Positions 17,438 through 26,843 of a DNA stretch of 64,000 bases are shown here, piece after piece. The translations under genes and the position numbers were made by a program. The stretch is from contig NZ_JAOWPT010000014.1 of NCBI RefSeq assembly GCF_025753855.1, forward strand, positions 90,945 to 154,944, given 5' to 3'. Numbering within the stretch: position 1 is the first letter of the stretch; each line of letters opens with the position of its first letter. Source of the DNA: Mesorhizobium sp. ZC-5. Lineage in GTDB: Bacteria; Pseudomonadota; Alphaproteobacteria; Rhizobiales; Rhizobiaceae. The notes under the pieces were generated by a model, which had not been told where the DNA came from, ran no database searches, and was given only the letters and a program-made list of their open reading frames with translations.

Positions 17438-17717
17438 GTTCTCAATTCAGGTAATTTGTTCGTTCATATCTTCCATAATCCGAAACTTTTTGCAACGTAT
17501 TATTTCGGCTTCCATATTTTTCGGCGCGCCAGACTCAAAATGGGCGCGAGCGCGGCGTCCAAACGCAATCCTGCTTACCGACCGATCTAACAGCGACAAC
17601 CGACAAAGCGCTCTCATAGAGTCGACAGCGTTCACCCCTCCATTTGGCGGGGTGGAACTGCCGCTGCCTTCGGCCGATGATTGCCTTGCAGACAAATTGC
17701 GAGCAGGCGGCAAGCGT
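17438..17717. promoter_or_regulatory. divergent spacer between Lrp gene and FMN-reductase operon
   Basis: A 280-bp region with A/T-rich tracts and no gene. It has an inverted pair CCGAAA (17480-17485) and TTTCGG (17503-17508), which could be an Lrp-type site. A GC-rich hairpin, CACCCC at 17633-17638 with GGGGTG at 17649-17654, lies closer to the plus-strand gene. An open frame crossing this region upstream of 17718 has no family resemblance and I do not count it as coding. Confidence 0.4.
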
Positions 17718-18311
17718 ATGACAAGATTGAGAGTCGTGGCATTCAGCGGCAATTTTCGCCGGCCTTCCAAGACATTGGCGCTGACGAACGCGATCGTCAG
17801 TCAATTGGCGCAGAAGACCAGCGCTGAGATCGTCACCTATGATCTCCTGGACCTGGATGAATCTGTTTGCACTTTCGATCGCGCCGACCTGAGCCAGCAA
17901 TCGGCCCGCATCATCGGCGAGCTCGAGAGCGCAGACGCCCTGATCGTGGCGACCCCCATCTACAAGGGTGCTTATTGCGGGCTGATGAAGCATATCTTCG
18001 ACCTTCTTCCAGCCGATGCCCTTTGCGAAACGCCGGTACTGATCAGCGCCAACGGCGGGGGGCCGCGGCATGCCCTAGTGATCGAGCATCAGCTGCGGCC
18101 GCTGTTTGGCTTCTTCGAAGCAGATACGCTTCCGACATGCGTCTATTCCTGCGAAGCCGACTTCAAGGAAGACAAGATCGTCGATCCGGGAGTTCTAGCG
18201 CGGATCGACAAGGCGACCAATCAAATGGCGCATCGGCTCGACGAACTTGGCGAATTTTCGAGCGAAAGCTCCACTCTCGTTTCTGGGAAAAATCATGCCT
18301 ATCCTGTCTGA
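17718..18311 (+). CDS. NAD(P)H-dependent FMN reductase (SsuE/MsuE-like)
   Basis: A 197-residue flavodoxin-fold reductase. GNFRRPSKTLAL near the N-terminus is the FMN phosphate loop, and ATPIYKGAYCGLMKHIFDLLP is the hallmark of SsuE/MsuE-type reductases that hand reduced FMN to luciferase-like monooxygenases. The next gene encodes such a monooxygenase and overlaps this one by 17 bp, so the two are almost certainly partners. The start at 17718 (MTRLRVVAFSG) fits the family N-terminus. Confidence 0.88.
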   Translation: MTRLRVVAFSGNFRRPSKTLALTNAIVSQLAQKTSAEIVTYDLLDLDESVCTFDRADLSQQSARIIGELESADALIVATPIYKGAYCGLMKHIFDLLPADALCETPVLISANGGGPRHALVIEHQLRPLFGFFEADTLPTCVYSCEADFKEDKIVDPGVLARIDKATNQMAHRLDELGEFSSESSTLVSGKNHAYPV

Positions 18312-19536
18312 CACGAAATTCCTTGTCGCCCATTACATGCCCTACACCGACCTTCCTGATGAGTGCCTGGAACGGGACTCGCTTTGGGTCGACATCCCGA
18401 ACGCCTACTACGATCCACACAAGGGTCATGCACTTTATGAACGCTACCTGGGCGAGGCGGTGCTGGCCGAGGAATTGGGCTTCGACGGGCTGTGCATAAA
18501 CGAACATCACGCCACGCCAGCAAGCATGATGCCGGTGCCGTCCATAATCGCATCGGCGATCTTTGCCAGGACGGAGAAGTTGCGTGTCTGCATTATGGGC
18601 ACGCCGCCCAATCTGGAGAACCCGCATCGCCTGGCCGAAGGCTATGCGATGCTTGACGTCATGTCAGGCGGTCGGCTCGAAGTCGCTATCCCGCTCGGCA
18701 CCCCGATGGAATACTGGGTCAATCCCGTGGCGCCGGCGACGGCGCGAGACCGCCTGCATGAATCGATCGATATCATGCTGAAGTCCTGGGAGACGCAGAC
18801 CGGCGAACCGAAGGGCTACGATGGCAAGTTCTATCATTACAAATATCTCAATGTGTGGCCCCGACCGATCCAGCAGCCGCATCCTCCCATCTTTCTCGTC
18901 GGCTCCGGGAGTCTCACAACGGTCGAGATGGCTGCACGGCTGGGTTTCGGATATGCCGCGACTTTCTCGCCGATTCCCAAGCAGATGAAGGCGCTGGAGA
19001 TCTACCGACAGAAATCGGTCGAAGCCGGACATGACCCGGATCCCTCCAAATTCCCGCTTACCGCAATGGTCTACGTCGCGGACACCGACCAACAGGCGGT
19101 CGAAGAGATGACGCCTTGGGCCGATTTCTACTTTGGTCAGTTGCTCAAATCGGGCCGGTTTATCGAGTTGCCGGGATACATTCCCGTCGACGAATTCCGC
19201 CGGCGCGACGGGAAATTCATTCCCGAATCCCACGGTGTCTTCGACTGGAAGGCGATCGAGGCGGTCTACCGTGTCGTCGCAGGCTCACCAGAGACCGTCG
19301 CCAATCAACTGGAAAAATGGGCTGAAGAGACCGGGTCAAATCGGATCATCTGCGAAGTCCACATCGGAAACATGCCGCATGACAAAGTCGTCAGCAACAT
19401 GACCAAGCTTGCCAAAGAGGTGATCCCGATTCTTGAGGAGCGACGCGACGGAGCCCCAAAGGTCGAACAGTCACCGCAATCGGCTTACCTCGATCCCCCG
19501 GAAATGATGAGATTTAGAAAATGGACGGGCCGGTGA
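18295..19536 (+). CDS. luciferase-like FMNH2-dependent monooxygenase
   Basis: A 413-residue TIM-barrel flavin monooxygenase. Landmarks are AEELGFDGLCINEHHATPASMMP (residues about 56-78), ARTEKLRVCIMGTPPNLENPHRLAEGYAMLDVMSGGRLEVA split across the barrel, HPPIFLVGSGS, and VAGSPETVANQLEKWAEETG. The family uses reduced FMN and oxygen for oxidative cleavage of C-S, C-N or C-C bonds, or for ring oxygenation. It overlaps the FMN reductase upstream and the hydrolase downstream (16 bp). The substrate is unknown. Confidence 0.9.
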   Translation: MPILSDTKFLVAHYMPYTDLPDECLERDSLWVDIPNAYYDPHKGHALYERYLGEAVLAEELGFDGLCINEHHATPASMMPVPSIIASAIFARTEKLRVCIMGTPPNLENPHRLAEGYAMLDVMSGGRLEVAIPLGTPMEYWVNPVAPATARDRLHESIDIMLKSWETQTGEPKGYDGKFYHYKYLNVWPRPIQQPHPPIFLVGSGSLTTVEMAARLGFGYAATFSPIPKQMKALEIYRQKSVEAGHDPDPSKFPLTAMVYVADTDQQAVEEMTPWADFYFGQLLKSGRFIELPGYIPVDEFRRRDGKFIPESHGVFDWKAIEAVYRVVAGSPETVANQLEKWAEETGSNRIICEVHIGNMPHDKVVSNMTKLAKEVIPILEERRDGAPKVEQSPQSAYLDPPEMMRFRKWTGR

Positions 19537-20324
19537 ACAAGAAAATCGTGGATATGAGCGGGTTCGACCGCTCGGAGTATGTCGTGTCCGGCGTCAGGAC
19601 GGCCGTTTATTCGATCGGCTCAGGACGGCCCGTCATTTACCTTCACGGAGGCGGCACCTTCCCGGGTTTCGATTTCGTGCGCGAGTGGGCCAGGGACCGC
19701 CGTGTCATCGTCCCTTATCATCCCGGTTTCGGCGAGAGCGACGACGATCCCCGCATCGACGACGTTAGCGACTACATCTTCCACTACATCGACCTGTTCA
19801 ATCAGATGGGGCTGGATGAAGTCGACATCGTCGCCCACTCGCTGGGAGCCTGGATCGCGGCCGAATATGCCTCTGTTCAGGCGCCGCGCATCGGCAGGCT
19901 CGTACTCGTGGCGCCGAACGGCGTGGTGATCCCGGAGTTCCCCAACCCCGACAGCTTCAAGATCCCAAAGGAGCAGCTCCACGAATATCTCACGGCCGAT
20001 CCCTCGGTCGCGCTTCGATATTTCCCTGATGGCCACGACATCGACTTCCTGACGCTTGGCTTCCGCGAGTTGACGGCCTTCAGCCGAGTCGGCTGGGAGT
20101 ATCCGCAGGGCAATCCAAAACTGCGCCAGCGCATACACCTGATTACCTGCCCGACGCTGCTCCTGTGGGGTCAGGAGGATCGGTTTTTTCCGGTGGGCGG
20201 TGCCAAGACGTGGCAGGAGCTTTTGCCGAAATCGGAACTGAGGATCCTCCCGAAAACCGGGCACCTCGTCTTGGGCGAGAACCCTGATGCGCCGGGCATC
20301 GTGCACGAGTTCCTGACACGCTGA
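19521..20324 (+). CDS. alpha/beta hydrolase
   Basis: A 267-residue alpha/beta-hydrolase. The oxyanion segment is YLHGGGTFPG (about 40-49), the nucleophile elbow is AHSLGAW with Ser near 107, the acid is probably the Asp in LLWGQEDRFFP, and the His is in KTGHLVLGE near the C-terminus. The arrangement resembles the C-C-bond hydrolases and esterases that follow ring-opening oxygenases. Its start overlaps the monooxygenase end by 16 bp, so it probably acts on that enzyme's product. Confidence 0.88.
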   Translation: MDGPVNKKIVDMSGFDRSEYVVSGVRTAVYSIGSGRPVIYLHGGGTFPGFDFVREWARDRRVIVPYHPGFGESDDDPRIDDVSDYIFHYIDLFNQMGLDEVDIVAHSLGAWIAAEYASVQAPRIGRLVLVAPNGVVIPEFPNPDSFKIPKEQLHEYLTADPSVALRYFPDGHDIDFLTLGFRELTAFSRVGWEYPQGNPKLRQRIHLITCPTLLLWGQEDRFFPVGGAKTWQELLPKSELRILPKTGHLVLGENPDAPGIVHEFLTR

Positions 20325-20352
20325 TATCCATCCCTGAAGAGGAGAAGTCCAC

Positions 20353-20799
20353 ATGAAACCTGAACCCGCCGGCATCACGCGCATGAAGGATGCCTATGAA
20401 GGGCGCGTCTGGAACATCCTCGGACAAACCTACACACTCAAGCATGTGACCGAGACTTCGATGCTTTGGTATGCCGAATTCCCACCGGGAACGTTCGTGC
20501 CGCCGCATATCCATCCCACCCAGGACGAGCTGGTCATCGTTCTCGAAGGCGAGATCCATGCCGTGCTCGACGGAGTAGAGCAGGTTGCAGGCTACGGAGA
20601 TACGGTCCGATTGCCGATGGGCATTCCGCATGGGCTGTTCAACAAGTCCGATAAGAAGGCTGAAGCTCTTTTCGTGGTCTCGCCGACCGGCGCGCTGTTC
20701 TCTCTGTTTGACAAAATCCACAACGTCGGCGACCCGGCTGAGGTGGTCCGCTTGGCCGCGCAGCATGAGATCAACTTTCTCCCGCCGCCAGCCGGCTGA
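20353..20799 (+). CDS. cupin-domain protein
   Basis: A 148-residue single cupin. The first motif is PPHIHPTQDELVIVLEGEI with the metal-ligand set H-H-E, and the second is GYGDTVRLPMGIPHGLFNKSDK. GAGGAG lies before the ATG. It closely resembles the cupin at 35.7 kb in the anthranilate cluster: both share WNILGQ, HPTQDE or NPTQDE, GIPHG-FNKSDK and SPTG. The paralogy suggests a common chemical step, such as isomerisation, hydrolysis or stabilisation of an unstable ring product (inference). Confidence 0.85.
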   Translation: MKPEPAGITRMKDAYEGRVWNILGQTYTLKHVTETSMLWYAEFPPGTFVPPHIHPTQDELVIVLEGEIHAVLDGVEQVAGYGDTVRLPMGIPHGLFNKSDKKAEALFVVSPTGALFSLFDKIHNVGDPAEVVRLAAQHEINFLPPPAG

Positions 20800-20856
20800 G
20801 CGTCGGGCGCCCGGCGATCGCAAATGCCCGGTTAGTGTGCGTAAATGGGAGCACTT

Positions 20857-21864
20857 ATGTCTTCGACCTGCAGCAATCACGCCAACAACAGCCAGATGTT
20901 TCGGCCGCCGATCGGCGATCTGTGGGACTATGCCGACATCTCGCGCGACAAGTGCATTGCGCCTGGATTGAAAGTACGCAACTGGATCCAGTACCAGGCG
21001 AGCGAGGAGTTCTACATCCAACGCCTGACAGATCGTGGCTATTTGGTCGGCGCCGCAGGTTACAACGCGGTTGCCGTGATCGGCGACAAGGGGGTGCTGC
21101 TGGTGAGCACCCAATCGGGCGTGGCGACCACCCACACGCTCAAGGGGTTGCGCACACTGACCGACCTGCCGGTCACGGACATCGTCTACACCCACTACCA
21201 TATGGATCACATCGCCGGCACGCCCGAGATCGTAGCCGAGACCAAACAGCGCTTCGGTAGGGAAAGCCGGATCTGGGCGTCCTCGCTCACCGCGCGGCAG
21301 ATCGACCGCTTTGGCCGTAAGGTACCGATGCCCACCAATGTCATCGAGGGCCATGACGGCGACTTCCTGTTCGAGGGCAAGCGGGTGCGCATCCGCACGC
21401 CTGAATACAACGGCCATTGCCTGGACAACGCGATCATCCATCTGCCGACCGAGGGCATCGTGCAGTTCGACGATATGGTCGAGCCGGAATGCATGCCCTT
21501 CCCCCATTTCGGCCCGCAGGAGAACTTGCGGAACTTCGAAGACAACATGATCGAACTGCAGGGGATGACCTGGGACTTCGTCAATGGTGGTCACGGCAAT
21601 TTGGGCAGCCACGGCGACGTCAAATTCTACCTCGACTATTTCGACAAGATGCGCAACGCCACGGCGGCGCGCATGGAACGGCTCTCCACGACGGATTTTG
21701 TCGTGCCCACCTATTCGTACATGAGTGCCTGGGTGAATTATCTTGCTGCCGTCAGCGCCCTGGTCAAAGAGGACCTGCGCCCGGAATATGGCCTCTACTA
21801 CGGATTCGAGGAAAGCGTCCCGACCCATGTCGAGATGATGATCAATCATCTTATCCTGTACTGA
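20857..21864 (+). CDS. metallo-beta-lactamase-fold hydrolase
   Basis: A 335-residue hydrolase. THYHMDHIAG carries the HxHxDH zinc motif; later residues include GHCLDNAIIHLPTEGIVQFDDM and NGGHGN with further His ligands. Such enzymes hydrolyse thioesters, lactones or amides. The ATG at 20857 has GGGAG 5 bases upstream; an in-frame ATG at 20845 is possible. It lies in the same plus-strand operon as the luciferase-like oxygenase and probably opens or cleaves a later intermediate. It has no signal peptide, so it should be cytoplasmic. Confidence 0.85.
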   Translation: MSSTCSNHANNSQMFRPPIGDLWDYADISRDKCIAPGLKVRNWIQYQASEEFYIQRLTDRGYLVGAAGYNAVAVIGDKGVLLVSTQSGVATTHTLKGLRTLTDLPVTDIVYTHYHMDHIAGTPEIVAETKQRFGRESRIWASSLTARQIDRFGRKVPMPTNVIEGHDGDFLFEGKRVRIRTPEYNGHCLDNAIIHLPTEGIVQFDDMVEPECMPFPHFGPQENLRNFEDNMIELQGMTWDFVNGGHGNLGSHGDVKFYLDYFDKMRNATAARMERLSTTDFVVPTYSYMSAWVNYLAAVSALVKEDLRPEYGLYYGFEESVPTHVEMMINHLILY

Positions 21865-21867
21865 GGC

Positions 21868-22689
21868 ATGAACGCGTCCATGACAGATCGCTTGCCGATT
21901 CCTCCTACCCTCGCCGGGAAGCGCGCTCTGGTGACCGGCGCCAGCCAGGGCTTGGGCCAGGATATGGCGGTGACCTTCGCCCAGGCAGGAGCCACGGTCG
22001 CAATTCACGGCCGAACACTTGGCGAGACAGAGGCAACGATCGAATTGGTCCGCAACCTCGGCGCAAACGCGCACGCGGTCGCAGCCGACTTCCTCGAGCC
22101 CGCAAGCATCAGGCCCATGGTCGAAGGGGCGATCAAGGCGATGGGCGGTCTGGACATCCTGGTGAACAATGCTGGGATCGGCGAGATTTCCACGCTGGAG
22201 GATATGGACGAGGCCCTCTGGGATCGCACCATTGCGATAAATCAGAAAGCGCCGTTCCTCGTCACCAAGGTAGCGGTCGAGACGATGCGGTCCAATGCCG
22301 ATGGCGGACGCATCCTGTTCATCTCATCGACCGCGGCAAAAACCGCGGACGCCGGTTTTTCCGTCTATGCCACGGCAAAGGCCGGGCTCCTGGCCTTTGC
22401 TCGCTGCATTGCCCCTGAATTGGGTCCGCACGGGATCACGGTGAACGCCATCTGCCCGGGCTGGATCGACACCGCGTTGTCACGCGACCCGGTCAAAGCG
22501 ATGGCAGAGGAGCTGAAAGTCCCCTTCGATCAGGTTTGGCAAATGACCATGGCGGACACCAACATGATGAAGGCTTTTCTCAAGCCGGCCGACATATCCC
22601 AGGCAGCGCTGTTCCTGGTGGGCCCCGGCGCCCGCCACATTACCGCGCAATCGCTGAATGTCTGTGCGGGATTGGCCTATTGGGGTTGA
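21868..22689 (+). CDS. short-chain dehydrogenase/reductase
   Basis: A 273-residue SDR with the cofactor loop TGASQGLGQDMA (near residue 24), NNAG (about 99), the catalytic ISST and YATAK (Ser-Tyr-Lys) and the CPGWIDTALS loop. It starts 3 bp after the hydrolase stop. It would oxidise an alcohol or reduce a ketone in the unknown pathway. It is the last enzyme gene before the polyamine-type transporter, which follows after a 174-bp spacer. Confidence 0.9.
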   Translation: MNASMTDRLPIPPTLAGKRALVTGASQGLGQDMAVTFAQAGATVAIHGRTLGETEATIELVRNLGANAHAVAADFLEPASIRPMVEGAIKAMGGLDILVNNAGIGEISTLEDMDEALWDRTIAINQKAPFLVTKVAVETMRSNADGGRILFISSTAAKTADAGFSVYATAKAGLLAFARCIAPELGPHGITVNAICPGWIDTALSRDPVKAMAEELKVPFDQVWQMTMADTNMMKAFLKPADISQAALFLVGPGARHITAQSLNVCAGLAYWG

Positions 22690-22863
22690 GACAGCGACGA
22701 CCAAGAAGGTGGCGCGGAGAGTAGAATACGGAGCAGCAGTCCAGTTGCAAAAGCATGGTATGTCCTGCCGAGAATCGATCCATGGCGAAGCGTCCGATGG
22801 ACATTTTCGGGGACGGGCAGAATAAAAAACAAAGAGGAATTACCTCAGAATGGGAGAGCAGAC

Positions 22864-24012
22864 ATGAAGACGTTGCAGCATTCGGTTCAACCGGGATTGC
22901 GGTTCGATCGGCGTGATTTCCTGAAGGCGTCGGGCGCGGCGGCACTTGGCCTCGCGGGCAGCGCCATGCTCGGCCGGTCCGCCTTTGCACAGAACATCGG
23001 TGGAACCCTCGACTATCTTGGGTGGCAGGGCGAGGAGATGCCCGGCGCGATGGGAGCCTTCGCCAAAGAACACGGCATCAAGATCAATCCAAGCTATATC
23101 GCCTCCATCGACGACGTCGACGCCCGTTATGCCGGTGGCGGCGGCAGCGGCTTCGACTTGCTGTCGACCACCACGTCAACAAGTGACCAATTGGAGAAGA
23201 ATGGGCACGTGCTGACGCCGCTCGATCTCGAGCGGATACCGCGGCATGGAAATCTGGCCAACTACTTCACACAGAATGCGCGTACGATCGGCATCGCCGA
23301 CGCGGAGGGCAAGCTGTTCGCGATACCACATTCGTTTGGGGTTTTCGGTATCACTTACGACAGCAAGGCCATCTCCGAGCCGAAGGCGTGGACCGATCTG
23401 CTTGATCCGAAATTTAAGGGACGCATTACCATGCCGGGAGATCCCGGCGCCAACTTCACACTTGCCGCGCATATTCTCGGACACGATCCGTTCCGAACCC
23501 CGAAGGGCAAGATCGACGAGATTGCCGCGTTCATGAAGCAGTTCATCGACCAGTCGAAGACCATTGCGCCGAGCTATGGCGACGTGGCGTCGCTCATCGG
23601 TTCGGGTGAAGTGGTCGCCTCCTTCCTGGGCTGGGCGGCGATCGATGTCTTTGCTGCTGCCGCCGGCAACAACAATGTGCGCACCAACATTACCCCGACG
23701 GACGGCACCTTTACCTTTGTCGAAGCTTATGTGATCCCTCAAGGGGCGGACAAAGCCGACACGGCCTATGCGTGGATCAACGAGGTGCTCGATCCAAAGG
23801 TCAACGCCGCCGCCGCGATGGAACTGGCCGCTGGCCCGACGGTAAAAGGTGCAGCCGCCTTCATCGATCGCGCCAAGAGCCTCTATCCGGTCGATGACGT
23901 CGATGCATTCCTGGCAAAACGCCCGGTTCTCCTGCAAGCCCCGATCGAATCCGACGAATTTATCACGCTGGGCGAATGGGTGGCGAAATTCCAAGAGCTT
24001 CTGGTCAAGTAA
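22864..24012 (+). CDS. polyamine-type ABC transporter substrate-binding protein, Tat-exported
   Basis: A 382-residue binding protein of the PotD/PotF class. The N-terminus has a Tat signal (RRDFLKASGAAALGLAGSAM, cleavage after AFA). The mature part shows GTLDYLGWQGEEMPGAMGAF, GGSGFDLLSTTTSTSDQL, the SFGVFGITYDSKAI block and KAWTDLLDPKFKGRITMPGDP. It begins the four-gene transporter set 22.9-26.8 kb. The PotD class takes up putrescine, spermidine and many unrelated organic cations or acids, so the substrate may be the compound attacked by the upstream enzymes. Confidence 0.9.
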   Translation: MKTLQHSVQPGLRFDRRDFLKASGAAALGLAGSAMLGRSAFAQNIGGTLDYLGWQGEEMPGAMGAFAKEHGIKINPSYIASIDDVDARYAGGGGSGFDLLSTTTSTSDQLEKNGHVLTPLDLERIPRHGNLANYFTQNARTIGIADAEGKLFAIPHSFGVFGITYDSKAISEPKAWTDLLDPKFKGRITMPGDPGANFTLAAHILGHDPFRTPKGKIDEIAAFMKQFIDQSKTIAPSYGDVASLIGSGEVVASFLGWAAIDVFAAAAGNNNVRTNITPTDGTFTFVEAYVIPQGADKADTAYAWINEVLDPKVNAAAAMELAAGPTVKGAAAFIDRAKSLYPVDDVDAFLAKRPVLLQAPIESDEFITLGEWVAKFQELLVK

Positions 24013-24021
24013 GTTAGCGAA

Positions 24022-24909
24022 GTGCAGATACCTCGTTTTGGAAGCTTTTGGCCCCGGTTCAGACTGACGGCAATGACCTTGCCGGCAGTCCTTGGCCTGT
24101 TGGTGTTTTTCGTCGTCCCTGTCCTTTTCCTGCTCGGCTACAGCTTTATGACGGCCGGGCGGTTCTCCGTTCATCTACCGCTGACGCTGGAGAACTTCAG
24201 GGCGGCGGTCACATCGTCAGCCAGCCTGCGGCTGGCGCGCAACTCACTCATTGTCGGCGGCTCCGTCGCGACACTTTGCGTCCTCATCGGCATTCCGGTC
24301 GCCGCTTACATCAGATATCGCGCCGGACGCTGGGAGTTTCCCGTTTTGCTGCTCTTCGTCATCGCGATGTTCGCAAGCTATCTTGTACGCATATACGCCT
24401 GGCGGCTGATGTTGGGGGAACACGGTGCAGTCAATGCAACTTTGTTGGCACTTGGCGTGATCGATACGCCACTTAAGGCGCTGCTGTTCAGCAAACTCGC
24501 TATCGTGCTGGCAATGGTCCACATCGGCATTCCCTGGGTCGTGCTTATCTTGTATTCGGCGATGCGCCCGCTCGAACCGCGCTATCTCGAGGCGGCGCAG
24601 GACCTCGGCGCGACGGCCACGCAGCGGTGGTGGAAGGTTATGTTTCCGCTGCTGGCGGCACCCATTGGATCCGCTTTCCTGCTGATCTTCATCCTCGCAT
24701 CGAGTGACTACGTTGCGCCCCAGTTTCTTGGTAGCCCGGGCGATCAGCTCATCGGCATACAAATCCAGTCCGATTTCAGGGGGCTCGGCAACTGGGGCGT
24801 TGGCGCCGCGCGATCATTCCTCACTCTGCTGGTCTATGTATTTGCCTTCGGTCTGTTGACCGTTGTGCTCCGCTTCAAACGCCTCAAAGAAATCCACTGG
24901 GAAAACTAA
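24022..24909 (+). CDS. polyamine-type ABC transporter permease (PotB-like)
   Basis: A 295-residue inner-membrane permease. It begins with GTG at 24022 (an ATG at 24073 is an alternative), then hydrophobic segments and the EAA loop (YLEAAQDLGATATQRWWKVMFPLL). The LVRIYAWRLMLGEHGAVN segment is typical of PotB. It lies 9 bp after the binding protein gene and 12 bp before the second permease. Confidence 0.9.
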   Translation: MQIPRFGSFWPRFRLTAMTLPAVLGLLVFFVVPVLFLLGYSFMTAGRFSVHLPLTLENFRAAVTSSASLRLARNSLIVGGSVATLCVLIGIPVAAYIRYRAGRWEFPVLLLFVIAMFASYLVRIYAWRLMLGEHGAVNATLLALGVIDTPLKALLFSKLAIVLAMVHIGIPWVVLILYSAMRPLEPRYLEAAQDLGATATQRWWKVMFPLLAAPIGSAFLLIFILASSDYVAPQFLGSPGDQLIGIQIQSDFRGLGNWGVGAARSFLTLLVYVFAFGLLTVVLRFKRLKEIHWEN

Positions 24910-24921
24910 AGGGCAGGCAGC

Positions 24922-25734
24922 ATGAAGAACGTGGTCCTCCTGGCAAGCACAGTGTTCGCCCTGCTCTACCTTTTCGTTCCACTGTTCATCGTGGTTCTAT
25001 TTTCATTTCATGCGACGGGTGGATTGTCATTTCCCTTCGAGGGCTTCTCATTGCGATGGTATGAGGAAGTCCTGTCCTCGCCGGATTTCCTGAACGCGAC
25101 GAAGAACTCGTTCTATGTCGCTTCGGCCACCGCGGCCATCACGCTGGTTGTGTTCACGGCAGCGGCTTACGGCATGTCGCGATCGACGGCGCGCTGGCGA
25201 GATACCCTTTCTCCGCTCTTCCTGTTGCCAATCACCCTGCCTGGCATTTTCATCGGCGTGGCGCTTCTGCTGTTTTTTGCTCGCATTCAGCTGCCTCTGT
25301 CACTGATGACTGTCATCATAGCCCATATCGTCTTTGTCGCCCCGTTCTTCTATCTGATCACCAGCGTTGCGCTTGAGAGCCTTGACCCCTCTCTGGAAGA
25401 GGTGGCGCTTGATCTGGGGGCCAGCCGCTACCAGGCGTTCTTCAAGATCGTTCTCCCGCAGATCTGGCCGACGTTGGTGGGTGCAACTGTGTTGGCCTTC
25501 ATGTTGTCGTTGGATGAGTTCATCATCACCTTCTTCGTCATCGGAAACGACGGCACCCTTCCGATGTATATTTTTTCCAAGCTTCGCCGCACCGTAGATC
25601 CGTCGATAAATGTCGTATCGGCCCTCCTCATCGGGGCAAGCTTGCTGCTGTGGATTGTGGGACTGATGATGATGTGGCTTCAACGTGAGCGGGCTGCGAT
25701 CGGTGTAAATGGCAAGGAGAACATAACAACGTGA
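24922..25734 (+). CDS. polyamine-type ABC transporter permease (PotC-like)
   Basis: A 270-residue inner-membrane permease with PotC features: FSFHATGGLSFPFEGFSLRWYEEVL after the first membrane segment, TLPGIFIGVALLLFF, and the EAA loop SLEEVALDLGASRYQAFFKIVLPQI. The LSLDEFIITFFV segment near residue 195 is strongly conserved in PotC. It overlaps the ATPase start by 4 bp. Confidence 0.9.
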   Translation: MKNVVLLASTVFALLYLFVPLFIVVLFSFHATGGLSFPFEGFSLRWYEEVLSSPDFLNATKNSFYVASATAAITLVVFTAAAYGMSRSTARWRDTLSPLFLLPITLPGIFIGVALLLFFARIQLPLSLMTVIIAHIVFVAPFFYLITSVALESLDPSLEEVALDLGASRYQAFFKIVLPQIWPTLVGATVLAFMLSLDEFIITFFVIGNDGTLPMYIFSKLRRTVDPSINVVSALLIGASLLLWIVGLMMMWLQRERAAIGVNGKENITT

Positions 25735-26804
25735 ACCAGACTACCAATCCGCGCCTCGAAGTCCGATCCGTTAGCCATTCGTTCGGTGCGTTCCAGGCTG
25801 TGAGGGACGTATCGCTAACATTGCATCAGGGCGAATTCCTGTCTTTTCTCGGTCCATCCGGGTGCGGCAAGTCGACAATGCTGCGCATCATCGCTGGCTT
25901 CCTGGTCCCGACTGAAGGCAAGGTGCTGCTGCACGGGCGCGATGTCACGGCCACGCCGCCGAACCGTCGCCCAGTTAATCTGGTCTTCCAGCGACCGACG
26001 CTATTTCCCCATTTGAACGTGTTTGAGAACGTCGCATTTGGGCTGCGCATCGCCAAGCTGTCGGAGCCCGAAATCAAACGACGCGTCATGAGCATGCTTG
26101 AGATCGTTGATCTTGGCGCGCTCGCGAGGCGGCGATCGCATGAATTGTCCGGCGGACAGATGCAGCGTGTCGCGGTCGCCAGGGCGCTCGTGAACGAACC
26201 GCAACTTCTCCTGTTGGACGAACCGTTCTCGGCACTCGACATCAAAATCCGCCTTCAGATGGAATGCGAATTGCGACGGATTCACCGCGACTACGGTGCC
26301 ACGATCGTCTTCGTCACTCACGACCAGCGTGAGGCGATGGCGATGTCGGATCGGATCGCGCTGTTCCGCCAGGGCGGAATCGAACAGATCGCCCCTCCAG
26401 ACGAGATCTATCGGGCACCAATCTCCGAATATGCGGCGCGATTTGTCGGAGATGCCAACATCTTGCGGGTCGACCTGCTACCGCAAGCGCCGGGATTGGC
26501 TCGGGTGGCCAGCCATGAGGTCAATGTCGGTAACCTTCATGACTGTACATCCACGTCCGCCGTCATGATCCTTCGGCCCACCGCCATACACTTCGAGGCC
26601 ATCACATCGGATGGACCGGGGTTGCCGGGGCTGGTCACCGATGTGGCCTACCGCGGCACCGGCTTTTCTTGCGAGGTGAAGGTTGACGGTCTTAGCGAAC
26701 CGCTACGCGCGGAGGTCAGCGCGCTTGGTGGCTTCCGGATCGCTGTCGGAGATCGTGTCAAAGCGACTTGGTCCGGAGCGGAGGTGCGGATGATCGCGAC
26801 GTGA
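25731..26804 (+). CDS. polyamine-type ABC transporter ATP-binding protein (PotA-like)
   Basis: A 357-residue ATPase starting with GTG. Walker A is GPSGCGKST, the signature is ELSGGQMQRVAVARAL, Walker B is LLLLDEPFSALD and the switch is VTHDQREAM. A C-terminal TOBE-type domain (about residues 270-357) includes ILRPTAIHFEA. It completes the importer. The regulator gene downstream is convergent, 39 bp away. Confidence 0.92.
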   Translation: MNQTTNPRLEVRSVSHSFGAFQAVRDVSLTLHQGEFLSFLGPSGCGKSTMLRIIAGFLVPTEGKVLLHGRDVTATPPNRRPVNLVFQRPTLFPHLNVFENVAFGLRIAKLSEPEIKRRVMSMLEIVDLGALARRRSHELSGGQMQRVAVARALVNEPQLLLLDEPFSALDIKIRLQMECELRRIHRDYGATIVFVTHDQREAMAMSDRIALFRQGGIEQIAPPDEIYRAPISEYAARFVGDANILRVDLLPQAPGLARVASHEVNVGNLHDCTSTSAVMILRPTAIHFEAITSDGPGLPGLVTDVAYRGTGFSCEVKVDGLSEPLRAEVSALGGFRIAVGDRVKATWSGAEVRMIAT

Positions 26805-26843
26805 ATAGGCAGTATGCACCAATGGGAGCGGCGGGAGGACTGT

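Noticed and set aside
20143-22074. 643-codon minus-strand open frame opposite the hydrolase, cupin, MBL and SDR genes
   Set aside because: It is antisense to several well-supported genes with clear motifs, has no family features of its own, and is Arg/His/Asp-rich as expected for a mirror frame in high-GC DNA.
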